Shown here piece after piece: positions 47,765-62,814 of a DNA stretch of 64,000 nucleotides. The stretch comes from Bugula neritina (taxonomy: Eukaryota; Bryozoa; Gymnolaemata; Cheilostomatida; Bugulidae), in assembly GCA_964035545.1 (NCBI GenBank), contig OZ037767.1:16053498-16117497 (forward strand), in the 5' to 3' direction. Within the stretch, counting starts at the first letter, position 1. Each line of letters starts with the position of its first letter. Made by a program: the position numbers and the translations under genes. The notes under the pieces were generated by a model. The model saw only the letters and a list, made by a program, of their open reading frames with translations. It was not told the DNA's origin and ran no database searches.

Positions 47765-50700
47765 ATGGCAGAATCCAGAGTTGTGAAAAAAAGACTAAAC
47801 AACTCGTATCGCTGTGGGTACTGCTCACAGTACTTCAACAAACTTGAAGATCCCAGAACTCTGCCCTGTCTGCATGTGTACTGCATGCGATGTTTGAAGA
47901 CTGACATCGGTGGTAGGAAGGATCATATTAGATGTGCTTATTGTAGGTGAGTTACAGTAAATAACACAATATATCATGTCATAGGCTTGCATATAATTTT
48001 CTCTTTTATCATCTAGGAGTTGTCTCATCTATTTCTATGAAAAGCTAAAAATACTGTATATTCTATGTGAACTCTGGTTACTAACTTGTGGATAAGGATA
48101 GTATTTTAACTAAATATTAAAATTCAATTTAAATGCTCCCACTTTTTGTACCTTCTACTCTCTATAATTTTATATATAATTGAGTTTTGTTTATCATTGT
48201 ACTTGAAGTCAAAGTTTTGGCATCTAAAAGGGTGGCTATCATAATTATTAAGTACTTTGCTTAGTAATTAACATTAAGTCATCACTTTTATTAGCAGACA
48301 ACATTTTAGCTAGCAGTATTTTTCTACTTCTCAGGTATATCTGGTGTCTTCATGGATCGATCGATCTGAGACAGTGATTGTGTAATAGCCTGTGGTCTAT
48401 ATAATGAATGTGTGTTGATGAGTGATGAGTATCTATTTGAGTATTTGTCAAGGACATAGCTGTGTGTGTGGATGGAGTATTTCATTACTTGAGACATCAT
48501 ACTATATTATACTTCCTGGTATACTAAACAGAGATAACACACTGCAATTAATATATTGTAGGAAAGATCACTATGACATAACAGACCCCACTACTCTACC
48601 TGTTGCAAAGCATGGAGACCCGCTGGAATATAAATCTCCACCCAAACCTGCACCCATGCCTTGCGATGTTTGTAAAGATGGAACGGAAGCTGCCACATTC
48701 TGTGTGGAGAGTCAAAAGAGGTTGTGTCAGCAGCATCAAGAAGTGAGTCTTTCTTATATCATGTCTCAAGATTGGTTACTAAACCAGTTCTGGTTTGTGT
48801 GTAGAATATTATTGAAAAGAAATGTTGAGTCTGTGTGACTTTTTATACTAAACACACAGTTTCACAGTGCAGTGAGTCAACTATGACAGACTTGTTGGTG
48901 AAAATACAACCAACTAAACTGTTGACCTTTATTATACAGACTCACGGAGAGCTGATGGGAGATAGACATCAGTTTATTGACATTGAGGTCTACAGAGCTT
49001 TTCCCCAAAGATATACTATAACTGAATGTGAACATCATAAACAGGAACAGCTGACAGAAGTGTGTTCCAAGTGTCACCAGATATTCTGTATGAGATGTGA
49101 TATGAGGACTGGCTGTAAGGATGAGACAGGTATTTACTTGCTGTTTCTATTTCTGCAGAAAGAAACTGAGAAATATTACAAGAACCTGTTATCTATTATT
49201 TTATCATTAAAATAAGTTATGTAACAGCAAAAGAGGATGTAGGTTTTTCAGACTGAGTTGATATGAATATTGAAACGAGATCTTGTGAAAAAAAATTAAA
49301 AAAGACAGGCTAACGGCTAGAGGTGTTTGTCAGCATATTACGGTTTGTGTGAGACAGAAGTGGATAGTGCAGGAGTTTATATTCTCACTGTTATGTTGAA
49401 TATTTAATATATTTTATCCTTCAAGTGTCTGTTTCCTTGATAAGATGGTATAGACATAACTTTAACTCACCGGTGTCCCACCTTTTTCAAACCATTCCGC
49501 CTTTTTATAAGTGTTTTCTATGAAGTTTCCCCCTTTTAAAAAACACTATTTTATATTTATAAAGAAAATCTGGGACAGGTTCTTTTCCCTAATAATTCTT
49601 TGAGTGTAAGAACAGTCACTTAGTTTTTGACGACATGGAACAGTGTCTGCAACAACTTCAGTTATTAGCTTTGAAAGCATTGATGCTGCTATTAAAAGCT
49701 GTGAGTTGATGATTAAACTCATTCATTTTAGATTCAGATTTTTTAGTGGAGCAAATATATCTACTAGGTATGCAGTAAATTGTTTATAGGGATCAGTTTG
49801 ACTGGCTGCAAAAAATTTCCTTTTGTTTTTTGCTTTAAAGAAACTTTTTAACCTCCATTCGTAGCAGGAGAGGTAGCAGCTAGGGTAGAGTTAATATTAG
49901 ACACATGGATGTAGAAGTAAACTTAGATTATAGAGTGTAGTGTGGATAAATAAGTGAACTAAATAAAACGAAGGTTTTATAGTTATACATATACATGTAA
50001 CTTAGAATACAAGGGAAGCGCTTAGAGAGCTGGAAAAAACTGTGTGAATTTTTTAAAAATCAAAACCCCTTTTAAGCCCAGATTCTACACAAGGAGGAGC
50101 TCCCCTAAGGTTGGAGCTACTGCTTTAAATTTTTTAACTACATTATTCCAAGTGCAGTGAATAATGAGCTAACCATGTGACATCTTTCTAGAATGTCCCT
50201 TTGTGTAAATTAGTGCTAGAGAAAGGTCAGCTATGATCAACTCAGATAGCAATACTTGAGACAGAGTCCAACTGTTTAGTAATTACATAGTATGTGTATA
50301 GTGATACATCATCTACCTGTAGTTACAGATAGTATAGGTGTACAATATCATATCTAAAAGTATATTACTTTTACTAATAGTGTGATTTTATGTATACAGA
50401 AGAGACAGTAGCATTCCATGACTTGGCATCTTTGAGTGATTTGTCTTGTGAATTACGAGAAAGTCTGACTAGTGGAATAGAGACTCTGTCTGAGAAAGTT
50501 GCAAAGTTGAATGACATCTCAAAGGATGCCTGGAAAGAACTGAGTAAAATAGAAGATGAAGTGAAGAAGATGGTTGCCAGAGTAAACGCTGTAGCTGATG
50601 CTCAGGTATGCTGACATGGTGATGTCATCTAATGTATTTCTGTTTGTCTGAAATTAGATTTTGCATTTGGTCTTTCAGTTGTAATCAGAAATGAATTTCA

Positions 50701-53700
50701 TTTGTCATTAAAATTAACTGGCCATTAAAGCATTATCATTCTGTGTGCAGGTAGCAGTAGTCATTCATCACATGTAAGCCTAGGGCCACACGGTGCGTAT
50801 TTTCGCATGCGAAAATTGAAATCACAAGTAGCAAAGGTGTCCACTGTACGCGTTGAGAAAACATTCGCACTTGTCGCTCAGCATTCTCAACGCAAGTGCG
50901 AATCGTCTCTGTCGTCGTCACTTAATTGGCTGGTAGTTCTTCAGGGAGCCCAATTTCTTTATTTTAGTGCTACATTCCAGTAAATTGCGTTTTATTAAAA
51001 GTGAGTGCGATTTAAAAATGAAAGCTTCATTTATCACGCATCACTGGCGCTACAGTGGACACCTTTGCTACTTGTGATTTCAATTTTCGCATGCGAAAAT
51101 ACGCACTGTGTGGCCCTAGGCTTACTCAGTGCAGAGGAACCTGCATGTCAATACAGATGACTCAATCATCCTTCTGCAACTGTCATTCACTCAAACAGGG
51201 AGGTTGGCTGTGTGAGTGATTGACAGGTGTCAGGAGGAGGAGACTAGTCACATGATGTACTAACTCTCTGCTGTGTATTATGAAGTGTCATGTGACTGAG
51301 TCATTGTATTTTTAGTGGGTGATTTGTCACTTTCATTTCAAGTGTAGAGGTTGGGAGGTGCAGATGTGGTTATAATGTGTTACTATTTATTAGATAGAAG
51401 AGATTAGAAAGAGAGCTACAAACCTGAGTCTAGAAATATATGGATATTTGAAGAGCTGCACACAGATAGTGGATAATTATAGAATAGATCTGGCCTTGAG
51501 TAAGACAATGGGCAGACAGTCTCTGCTGGACACAGTACAACATGCAGTTGATAAGTTCAATGATGCAGGGATTGTGAGAGACTACAAAGAGATGAGTGGG
51601 AAGATGGAAAAGGCTACAGATATTGGTGTAATAGAGAAGTGTGTACTTCCAGACAGCATCTTAGTACCAACATGTAGGTGGAGTCTACAAATAGTAACAC
51701 TAACTATAAATAACTTTCTGCTTGTAATCAGTTAAATTGCTTTCATTGAATATTTGAATAGGTGAATAAAGAGAAGCCTCTGATAATTAGAAAAGTAGAT
51801 AGGGTTTGTTTATTAGAGAATTGAGTTTTGTTCTACTTTCACATTATGAGACATTTCTGCAGTGTTTCAGAGTTTATGAGGTATAAGTGAGCTGCTATAC
51901 TGTGTTATGCTGACTCCCTGCTGTCAGTATTAACAAAATATTCTCACTTAGACCTGTGCATCACGCAGCAACTTGTAGTAAATACAGAATGCTTGTATTT
52001 AAAACATCTTTTCATTTCAAGTTTGAAAAGCTGTTCCCCACCTCCTCAGGTGATGAGATTCTCAAGTTATAGTATTGTTATTTTGTTGTTGCAGACAGTG
52101 AAAACAGTCTGGGACTGAAGCTGCTGCAGCCACCAGCTTCTCTTCAGTCTGATGGACTTCCTGTAGGTGGAGAGTTTAAGACAGTAAACATCTCAGCTGA
52201 TGGACATGTGTTGTGTCGGACAGGAGGAGGTATAGAAATAAGAAATAGAGACTCTCTGAATACTATAATCAGCTCAGTGAAGAACACCGACACTACAAAG
52301 TGGTTGGAGATAATCCAACCTGAAGGGGTGATGGTTGGCAGCTGGTATAACAGAGAGGAGAAAACAGTTGAAGTCTCACTCCTTGATCCGAACTCCTTTG
52401 AAAAGTCTCGCTCTGTCTACAAGCAGTCAGTAAATGAACTCACTTACTATAGAATAGCTCAGCACCTCTCACTGCTCTATATTGTAGACAGTGAAGAGAA
52501 ACAGCTGGTAGTCTGTGATCTAGTTGACAATGAAATACAGAAGTTCCCACTTCCTGAGATGAAGTACCCTGTACCTGTATGCATCCTCCCAGACTCAACT
52601 CTCCTCATAGGAGACTACGCTGCAGATGGTAAAGTAAGAAGGTATAAAGTGGAGAACACAACTCTCACTCTAATGTGGGAGTTTCCACACATCTCACGAC
52701 CATCTGGTATTTCCTTTGATCCAACATCTGAACTGATTCACATCTGTACAGGGATGGGACCTCTCCTCATCCTCTCACTTGAAGGTAAATACTCTGTTTA
52801 TTATAGTAAGTTTAGTTATTTTATATATAATTATGTTGCATTAAATGATATATTTTAATAATTAACAGTAAACAACTTCCACTCATAAGATTTATTATGA
52901 TAATGCTAGTAATTATCAAGTCAGTGATGTCATTTTTAGCTAAAAGTCGTGTAATACAGACCGTAACATGCTGATAGTAGATGTTATATTCTTCATCACA
53001 TGACTTGTAGCTAATAATAATATTAGTGAATAATACTGCCTCCCTGCAATAAGTTTATTTCCAGCTGCGCAGTAACATGCAGGCTGTACGTAGCACAGGT
53101 AAAAGTGTATATTATACTGTATAGGTTTAAAGTGTATTATGTGTAGTGTGCAGTGAGCTCTTAGTAAACTTTCTATTCAGTCTTCCTTTCTAAGGGTCCA
53201 CCTGGTAGTGTAGAGGATAGGGACTCCACACTGCTAAGTGAGTTGGTGCTGCAAGGGGTTCAAACCCACTTATCAGCATGTCTAGTTAGTATACTATGGA
53301 AGTGTTTTACAGTAGTTTTAGAGGTGCTCAGTCTAACAACTGTACAGTCTGCCAGCTACACTTGAGTTATGAGTTGTAGTTTGGCTTCAGTCTAGTGCTG
53401 CTATTATGTTGGTTATCAGATAATTTAAAGATAAATAATTTAATACTTTTTGACCCGCCATTACTGAGACTATTGTAACTTGATGATGGCTGGTAGAGCA
53501 GTGTTTGCTGGTGGGACTCAGGTGGCTGTGGTTGGTTCTTGTCAAGTATTTAATATGTGATAATGTTGGAGTAGCTGCAGTAGTAGTTAGAAATAGACAT
53601 GCATGTGGGCGTGTTCTTGCTAAAGACCGCAGGCTAAGTTTTTGGGTCAAGGTCAATACAGTAGTATAATGAGACACTATTTTCTGCTCTGTTTGAATAT

Positions 53701-53935
53701 TTACTCCATGCATATAACCTGCTTAGTTCCATCTTTACAGGAAGTCTGTCTGTTTCTCTCAATGCACACCAACTGATACAATATGATGCTTTTATTTACA
53801 GGTCAACTGGTGCTTACAGTTCCCAGAAAAAGTCTTGGTGTGAGTGGCCGGGTGCTGGACATTGCTGTGTATAACAGAGACACTGTGTTTCTAGCATGTG
53901 TAGACGGACTAAGGAGATACACAATAAAATACTAA
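47765..53935 (+). CDS. TRIM-like RING/B-box/propeller protein, copy 3
   Basis: Seven exons: 47765-47946, 48562-48742, 48940-49129, 50400-50605, 51394-51673, 52095-52784 and 53802-53935, giving 620 residues. The architecture matches copy 2: C3HC4 RING (residues 17-60), two B-boxes, coiled coil, propeller-like end. By eye the RING exon differs from copy 2 by one residue, the first B-box exon by one, the second by about three and the first coiled-coil exon by two. The propeller exon differs by more than 30, including charge reversals (KREKQ to SEEKQ). The last exon is one codon shorter. An in-frame ATG at 47714 would extend the protein if the acceptor at 47752 is not used. AATAAA at 54225-54230. 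The role as a ubiquitin ligase is inferred from the domain set. Confidence 0.85.
50778..51121. mobile_element. MITE in TRIM-like copy 3
   Basis: Same position, orientation and family as the MITE at 30677-31022, with the same TAA/TTA flanks. It was therefore present before copies 2 and 3 separated, or was moved by gene conversion. Confidence 0.8.
53177..53556 (+). repeat. SINE-like insertion in TRIM-like copy 3
   Basis: 380 bp absent from copy 2, where TAAACTCTCTAT runs straight into GTGATAATGTTGG. It contains box A TAGTGTAGAGG (53206-53216) and box B GGTTCAAACCC (53257-53267). TAT on both sides may be a short target duplication. Copy 1 carries a version truncated on its left. Confidence 0.65.
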
Positions 53936-55584
53936 ACTTATCAGCTACAGTTTACTAATAATCAGCTCAGTGAGGTACTGAGAGATAAAATGGATATTTG
54001 TCATCAACATAATTATATTCATTACAATTCAATACACACACTAATGATAGTGTCAGGTATATTATATTGTGTGTTTCATTTACACTGTAATTATACCTTT
54101 GTATATTATTCCATGTTCAGCAGAACTTGCACTGCTTATATGCATTATTATATTATAATTGTCATGAATTGTAGTTATTTAAGATATTTGACTGTATCCA
54201 ATATTTGTTGCTATTTTACTATCTAATAAAGTTCATTTGTTAGTGAAAACATAGTTAGTTTTCATGCCTCATTAGCTTTAGTTCAGGTTAAGTTTGGTTA
54301 CTAAAAAATAATCTTTACTGGAGCAGTAACTGTAAATGACTCCTCTGTGGGAAAATGCATTCACTGAATTGACACGCAGGTGCAAGTAACTCCAACATGA
54401 CTGTAGGCAAGTTTTTCCAAACATATTGAAATACAATTTATTGCTGTGTATACAACAGCATTGAGTAGCCAATCAAATTGTTTCTTGTTGTGCATTTAGG
54501 AATCTGATAAATAATAATATATAAGGCAATCAACTAGATATAAACACTGTTTTACTCTACACATGAGCTGTCTGTGATACAGTCGCTTTGTAAAATGTGT
54601 TTCATTTGATGAGTTTAGTTCAATTGGTTGCAGTTTAATTATGATGTGTTGCCCTATTCACCTGGTAGAAATACCATGTGTACTGACAGAGGACAACTCC
54701 TAAGCATGTCTAAAGGCTTCCTTTTAGTAAACAAGATATCACAATGCTATCATCTGATTGGACAATTCTGTTCTCATGAAACTGCAATTAGTGCTCTTGT
54801 GTGAATTGAGACAAGTTGCCACGTTGGCTTTATAAAATGCAAATAGTGCAGGAAAAGCTGAATCTGCTGCATTTTGAGAGAGCAAAAGTATAATACTGTA
54901 GTAGATTACATAACACTTTAATAACTGCTGTTTTTATTCATGTTAGCTGCTTTGAAATCAGCAGCTATTAGTCTGTATACATGACGCTGTCACATATTCT
55001 CATACTGCATATCATATTTATAAAGTAAATAATCTGCAACTAAAGCAGCATAAGCATGTTTACATAATATCAAATCATTTATTGCATATATTTTTCTTAT
55101 ATAGTGGGTTCACAAGTGTTGGGCTATTATGTTAACAAAATTCAATTTATCTTTCTGTATTTTCATTTGTAAAATAGACATAATTATGATTGGTGTAAAT
55201 GTGTAATAGATTAATTATATGCATATAAATTCAAAGTGTGCAAACTTTTCTAAACATCAAACTGCTAATTAGTTTTATGCTCTCAAGTTTTAAAATGTTT
55301 CTTGAGTTTGCAAGTTGTCTTAATATTTGGTATTTAAACAGCCTATAAGCTAAACTTTCTTGATTATTATTATTGTTATTATTATTCTCTCGTATACCAG
55401 ACATGCTGAAGTAACTTGAATAGGTGTGCATACAGATATCTTTTATTTTATCCAATAATTGATTGCAATCCTTATGTTGCCTACAGGTGCCTAACAGCAA
55501 AGTTGAATGAAAAGATAAGAGAGCTAAAAATCTGATGGTGTAGTAGATTACATAACATTTTAATAACTGCTGCCTTCCTTTTGT
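53936..55584. other. Duplicated spacer after TRIM-like copy 3
   Basis: This matches 33441 to about 35085. Apart from the polyadenylation signal at 54225-54230 I see no feature. Confidence 0.6.
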
Positions 55585-58708
<3,124 letters not shown>

Positions 58709-61700
58709 TTATTTCATGATGGAGTTTATTCGTTTATACTCTTTGTTATACTCTTTCATGTTAAACTCAGCTTCAAACTTTTCCCTCCATTCGCACACTG
58801 AAGGTATCCTGTCACATGACTCTATGTTTAGCAGCTCTGTAAACATCTCCGCCCATAATCTCGACTTGTATATTCTGGAGAGGAGAAAACTCCATATAAT
58901 AATTACATTATTCTCACTACTCCAAATGTGAATACATGTAATTATACTCTGGAGAGGAGAAAACTCCATATAATGATTACATTATTCATACTACTCCAAA
59001 TAGTATAACAGCAATGTGAATACATGTAATGCAGCTCCTCGCCATCAAACTTATTATTACAACATAAACTGCTGGTAGAACAATTCCTATTACCTAAACT
59101 GCTGCATGGTAAGGCAATTCCTAATACCAGTGAGAAAACTTGTGCCAGCTACAAGCCTACCTGTGCAAATTGAACTTGGCTGGTTGCCAAAGCTGGCCGT
59201 TGTAGGTGACAAGCATGTAGTTTTGGAAGAGTAGAGTGTACACCGTGCCCAGTATTCCAAACAGATCCGTCTGAAACATGCATGATACTGCTGTGAATAC
59301 AGTGTCAGTAATACAGTAATACAAGCTGAGTAATACAGTAATACTAACTGAGTAATACAGTAATACTAGGTGAGTAATACAGTAACACTACCTGAGTAAT
59401 ACAGTAATACTAGCTGAGTAATACAGTAATACTAACTGAGTAATACAGTAATACTAGCTGAGTAATACAGTAATACTAACAGAGTAATACAGTAGTACTA
59501 GCTAAGTAATACAGTAATACTAGCTGAGTAATACAGTAATACTAGTTGAGTAATACAGTAATACTAGCTGAGTAATATAGTAATACTAGCAGAGTAATAC
59601 GAGACAGTACCTGGTAAGTCCAGGGTCTCTGTGTCTTCATCTCGATGCACATGAACCCTTCGGTCTCGTTGTTAGCGGTGAAGGTCGTTCCTCGAGGAAA
59701 CTTAGACATGTCAATACCTCTGCCAAAGTCTATCAGCTTTATGCTGGATGAGGAGAACGGCTTTTCGGGAAAAACTTCGGGACTATACGGGGTAGAGTAT
59801 ATAGTGTAGAGTATACAGAGTAGAGTATACAAAGTATACAGAGTAGAGTATACAGAGTATACAGAGTAGAGTATACAGAGTATACAGAGTAGACTATACA
59901 GAGTAGAGTATACAGAGTAGAGTATACAGAGTAGAGTATACAGAGTATACAGAGTATACAGAGTATACAGAGTATACAGAGTATACAGAGTATACAGAGT
60001 ATACAGAGTATACAGAGTATACAGAGTATACAGAGTATACAGAGTATACAGAGTATACAGAGTATACAGAGTATACAGAGTATACAGAGTATACAGAGTA
60101 TACAGAGTATACAGAGTATACAGAGTATACAGAGTATACAGAGTATACAGAGTATACAGAGTATACAGAGTATACAGAGTATACAGAGTATACAGAGTAT
60201 ACAGAGTATACAGAGTATACAGAGTATACAGAGTATACAGAGTATACAGAGTATACAGAGTATACAGAGTATACAGAGTATACAGAGTATACAGAGTATA
60301 CAGAGTATACAGAGTATACAGAGTATACAGAGTATACAGAGTATACAGAGTATACAGAGTATACAGAGTATACAGAGTATACAGAGTATACAGAGTATAC
60401 AGAGTATACAGAGTATACAGAGTATACAGAGTATACAGAGTATACAGAGTATACAGAGTATACAGAGTATACAGAGTATACAGAGTATACAGAGTATACA
60501 GAGTATACAGAGTATACAGAGTATACAGAGTATACAGAGTATACAGAGTATACAGAGTATACAGAGTATACAGAGTATACAGAGTAGAGTATACAGAGTA
60601 GAGTATACAGAGTATAGAGAGTATAGAGAGTAGAGTATACAGAGTATACAGAGTATAAAGACACTTACAATCCGCAGAAGAGGATGTTGTCTGGCTTGAT
60701 GTCTCCGTGTATGATCTTACAGCGATGCATGACCTCTACAGCATGCAGTAGCTCGATGGTGACGTACATGACTAACGACTCCGGGATCTGCAAACAGCAG
60801 ACGTAGACATGACTAAGCAGTGAGCAAAGTACAGTGCAACTCATAAACTAAACAGCCAATGAGAATACAGACACACGCCAAACAGCCAATAAGAACGCAG
60901 CTTACTTTACAAGAGTTGGCCTTCATGCCGTTGACGAGGTTGAGAAGGGAGCCGAGGGGCACCAGTTCGTTGACCATGAGGGATCCGTCGGAGAAGAAGA
61001 CGGAGTGGGTGATGTCCATCAGCTTGCTGCCGATATCTCTCTCGATGTCTTCGTCCATGCAGGATACTCGCTGCCGCAACTCCTTGCAGATGTACAGTTC
61101 CCACGGGCAGCTCGGCTTCTGTGCCTTCACACACACATCGTCACTCTCGGAGAAAGCTGTAGAGTCAAGAGTGTTGCACATAGAGACTTTACCTGCGTAG
61201 AGAGACATACTCGTGTAATATAAACATATACTAGTGTAATATAAACATATGCTGGTAATACAAACATATACTAGTAATATAAAGATATACTAGTAATATA
61301 AACTTATACTGGTAATATAAACATATACTAGTAGGTAATATAAACATATGTTAGTAATATAAACTTATACTAGTAATATAAACCTATAGTAGTAGGTAAT
61401 ATAAACATATACTGGTAATATAAACATATGGTAGTAATATAAACATATACTAGTAATAAAACATATAGTAGTAATATAAACATATGCTGGTAATATAAAC
61501 ATATATTAGTAATATAAACATATGCTGGTAATATAAACATATAGTAGTAATATAAACATATAGTAGTAATATAAACATATACTGGTAATATAAACATATA
61601 CTAGTAATATAAACATACTAGTAGTAATATAAACATATAGTAGTAATATAAACATGTACTGGTAATATAAACATCTAGTAGTAATATAAACATATACTAG

Positions 61701-62803
61701 TAATATAAACATATACTGGTAATATAAACATATAGTAGTAATATAAACATATACTGGTAATATAAACATATACTAGTAATATAACCATACTAGTAGTAAT
61801 ATAAACATATAGTAGTAATATAAACATATGCTGGTAATATAAACATATATTAGTAATATAAACATATGCTGGTAATATAAACATATAGTAGTAATATAAA
61901 CATATAGTAGTAATATAAACATAAACTGGTAATATAAACATATACTAGTAATATAAACATACTAGTAGTAATATAAACATATAGTAGTAATATAAACATG
62001 TACTGGTAATATAAACATCTAGTAGTAATATAAACATATACTAGTAATATAAACATATACTGGTAATATAAACATATAGTAGTAATATAAACATATACTG
62101 GTAATATAAACATATACTAGTAATATAACCATACTAGTAGTAATATAAACATATAGTAGTAATATAAACATATACTGGTAATATAAACATATAGTAGTAA
62201 TATAAACATATACTAGTAATATAAACATATACTGGTAATATAAACATATAGTAGTAATATAAACATATAGTAGTAATATAAACATATACTGGTAACATAA
62301 ACATATACTAGTAATAAAAACATACCCAAGCTGGTGGATCTGTCGGCAGAAGTGACGATAGCCTTGTAGGCAACGGCGAAACCCCCAACACCTACAAACA
62401 CCGTGACAAGTAAATATCATATCCTGGTCTAGTCATGTGTATCTTTAGTCTACCTGCACAGAGAGCACCTGCACACAGAGAGAGCACCTACACAGAAAGA
62501 GCACCTGCACACAGAGAGCACCTGCACAGAGAACACCTGCAAACAGAGAGAGCACCTGCACACAGAGAGAGCACCTGCACACAGAGCACCTGCACACACA
62601 GAGAGCACCTGCACACAGAGAGAGCACCTGCACAGAGAGAGCACCTGCACAGAGAGAGCACAGAAAGAGCACCTGCTGAAGAACTCACCCAGCTTAGACA
62701 CCAGCTTTACTGTGAGATTTGACACAGTCACCTGACTGCCAACTTTCAATTTGGGCATTGAATCTTTCCTGACTTCTACGTTCTCATATGACGTGATGTC
62801 AAC
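58709..62803 (-). CDS. BUB1: BUB1-like kinase, intact kinase domain (5' end beyond window)
   Basis: Seven minus-strand exons in transcript order: 62803-62689, 62391-62326, 61192-60906, 60787-60669, 59782-59611, 59270-59161 and 58874-58709 (stop TAA). All phases agree. The kinase domain shows the glycine loop GVGGFAVAYKA, beta-3 lysine in LKAQKPSCPWELYI, HGDIKPDN, IDFGRGIDMSKFPRG, EGFMCIEMKTQRPWTYQTD and the C-terminal LWAEMFTELLNIESC. The GIDM ... FPRGT signature and order are specific to the BUB1 family. BUB1 is a kinetochore kinase of the spindle checkpoint. The catalytic residues are present, so the kinase should be active; the DFG is canonical. The N-terminal TPR and KEN-box regions expected of the family would lie beyond 64000. 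It could be BUB1 or an undivided BUB1/BUBR1 ancestor. Confidence 0.88.
58921..58992. repeat. Tandem duplication of a splice-acceptor region in BUB1-like copy B
   Basis: About 70 bp containing CTCTGGAGAGGAGAAAACTCC and CTACTCCAAAT occur twice in a row (from about 58872 and about 58948). On the minus strand each copy ends in CTCTCCAG, so the last intron has two candidate acceptors. Copy A has one. Confidence 0.65.
59306..59600. repeat. 22-bp minisatellite in a BUB1-like intron (copy B)
   Basis: About 13 units of the repeat seen at 9611-9757 (GTAATACAGTAATACTAG core), in the same intron. Confidence 0.9.
59793..60656. repeat. 9-bp minisatellite in a BUB1-like intron (copy B)
   Basis: GAGTATACA repeated without interruption for most of about 860 bp. 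It is more homogeneous than the copy-A array, whose GTAGAGTATACA variants are spread throughout. Confidence 0.95.
61215..62322. repeat. 19-bp minisatellite in a BUB1-like intron (copy B)
   Basis: More than 55 units of TAATATAAACATATACTAG and variants, nearly twice the copy-A length. A 344-bp higher-order duplication is visible: the rare variant AACATGTACTGG occurs at 61651 and again at 61995, with the same order of neighbouring variants. Confidence 0.95.
62459..62675. repeat. 17-bp minisatellite in a BUB1-like intron (copy B)
   Basis: About 12 units of AGAGAGCACCTGCACAC with small length changes. Same intron as 12106-12232. Confidence 0.9.
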
Positions 62804-62814
62804 CTATGATACGT

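Noticed and set aside
62435-62758. Cys-Arg-Cys-Ser-Leu repeat ORFs resembling a Cys-rich peptide (also 12034-12315).
   Set aside because: They read through the 17-bp intronic repeat; the only real coding part is the kinase exon 62803-62689.
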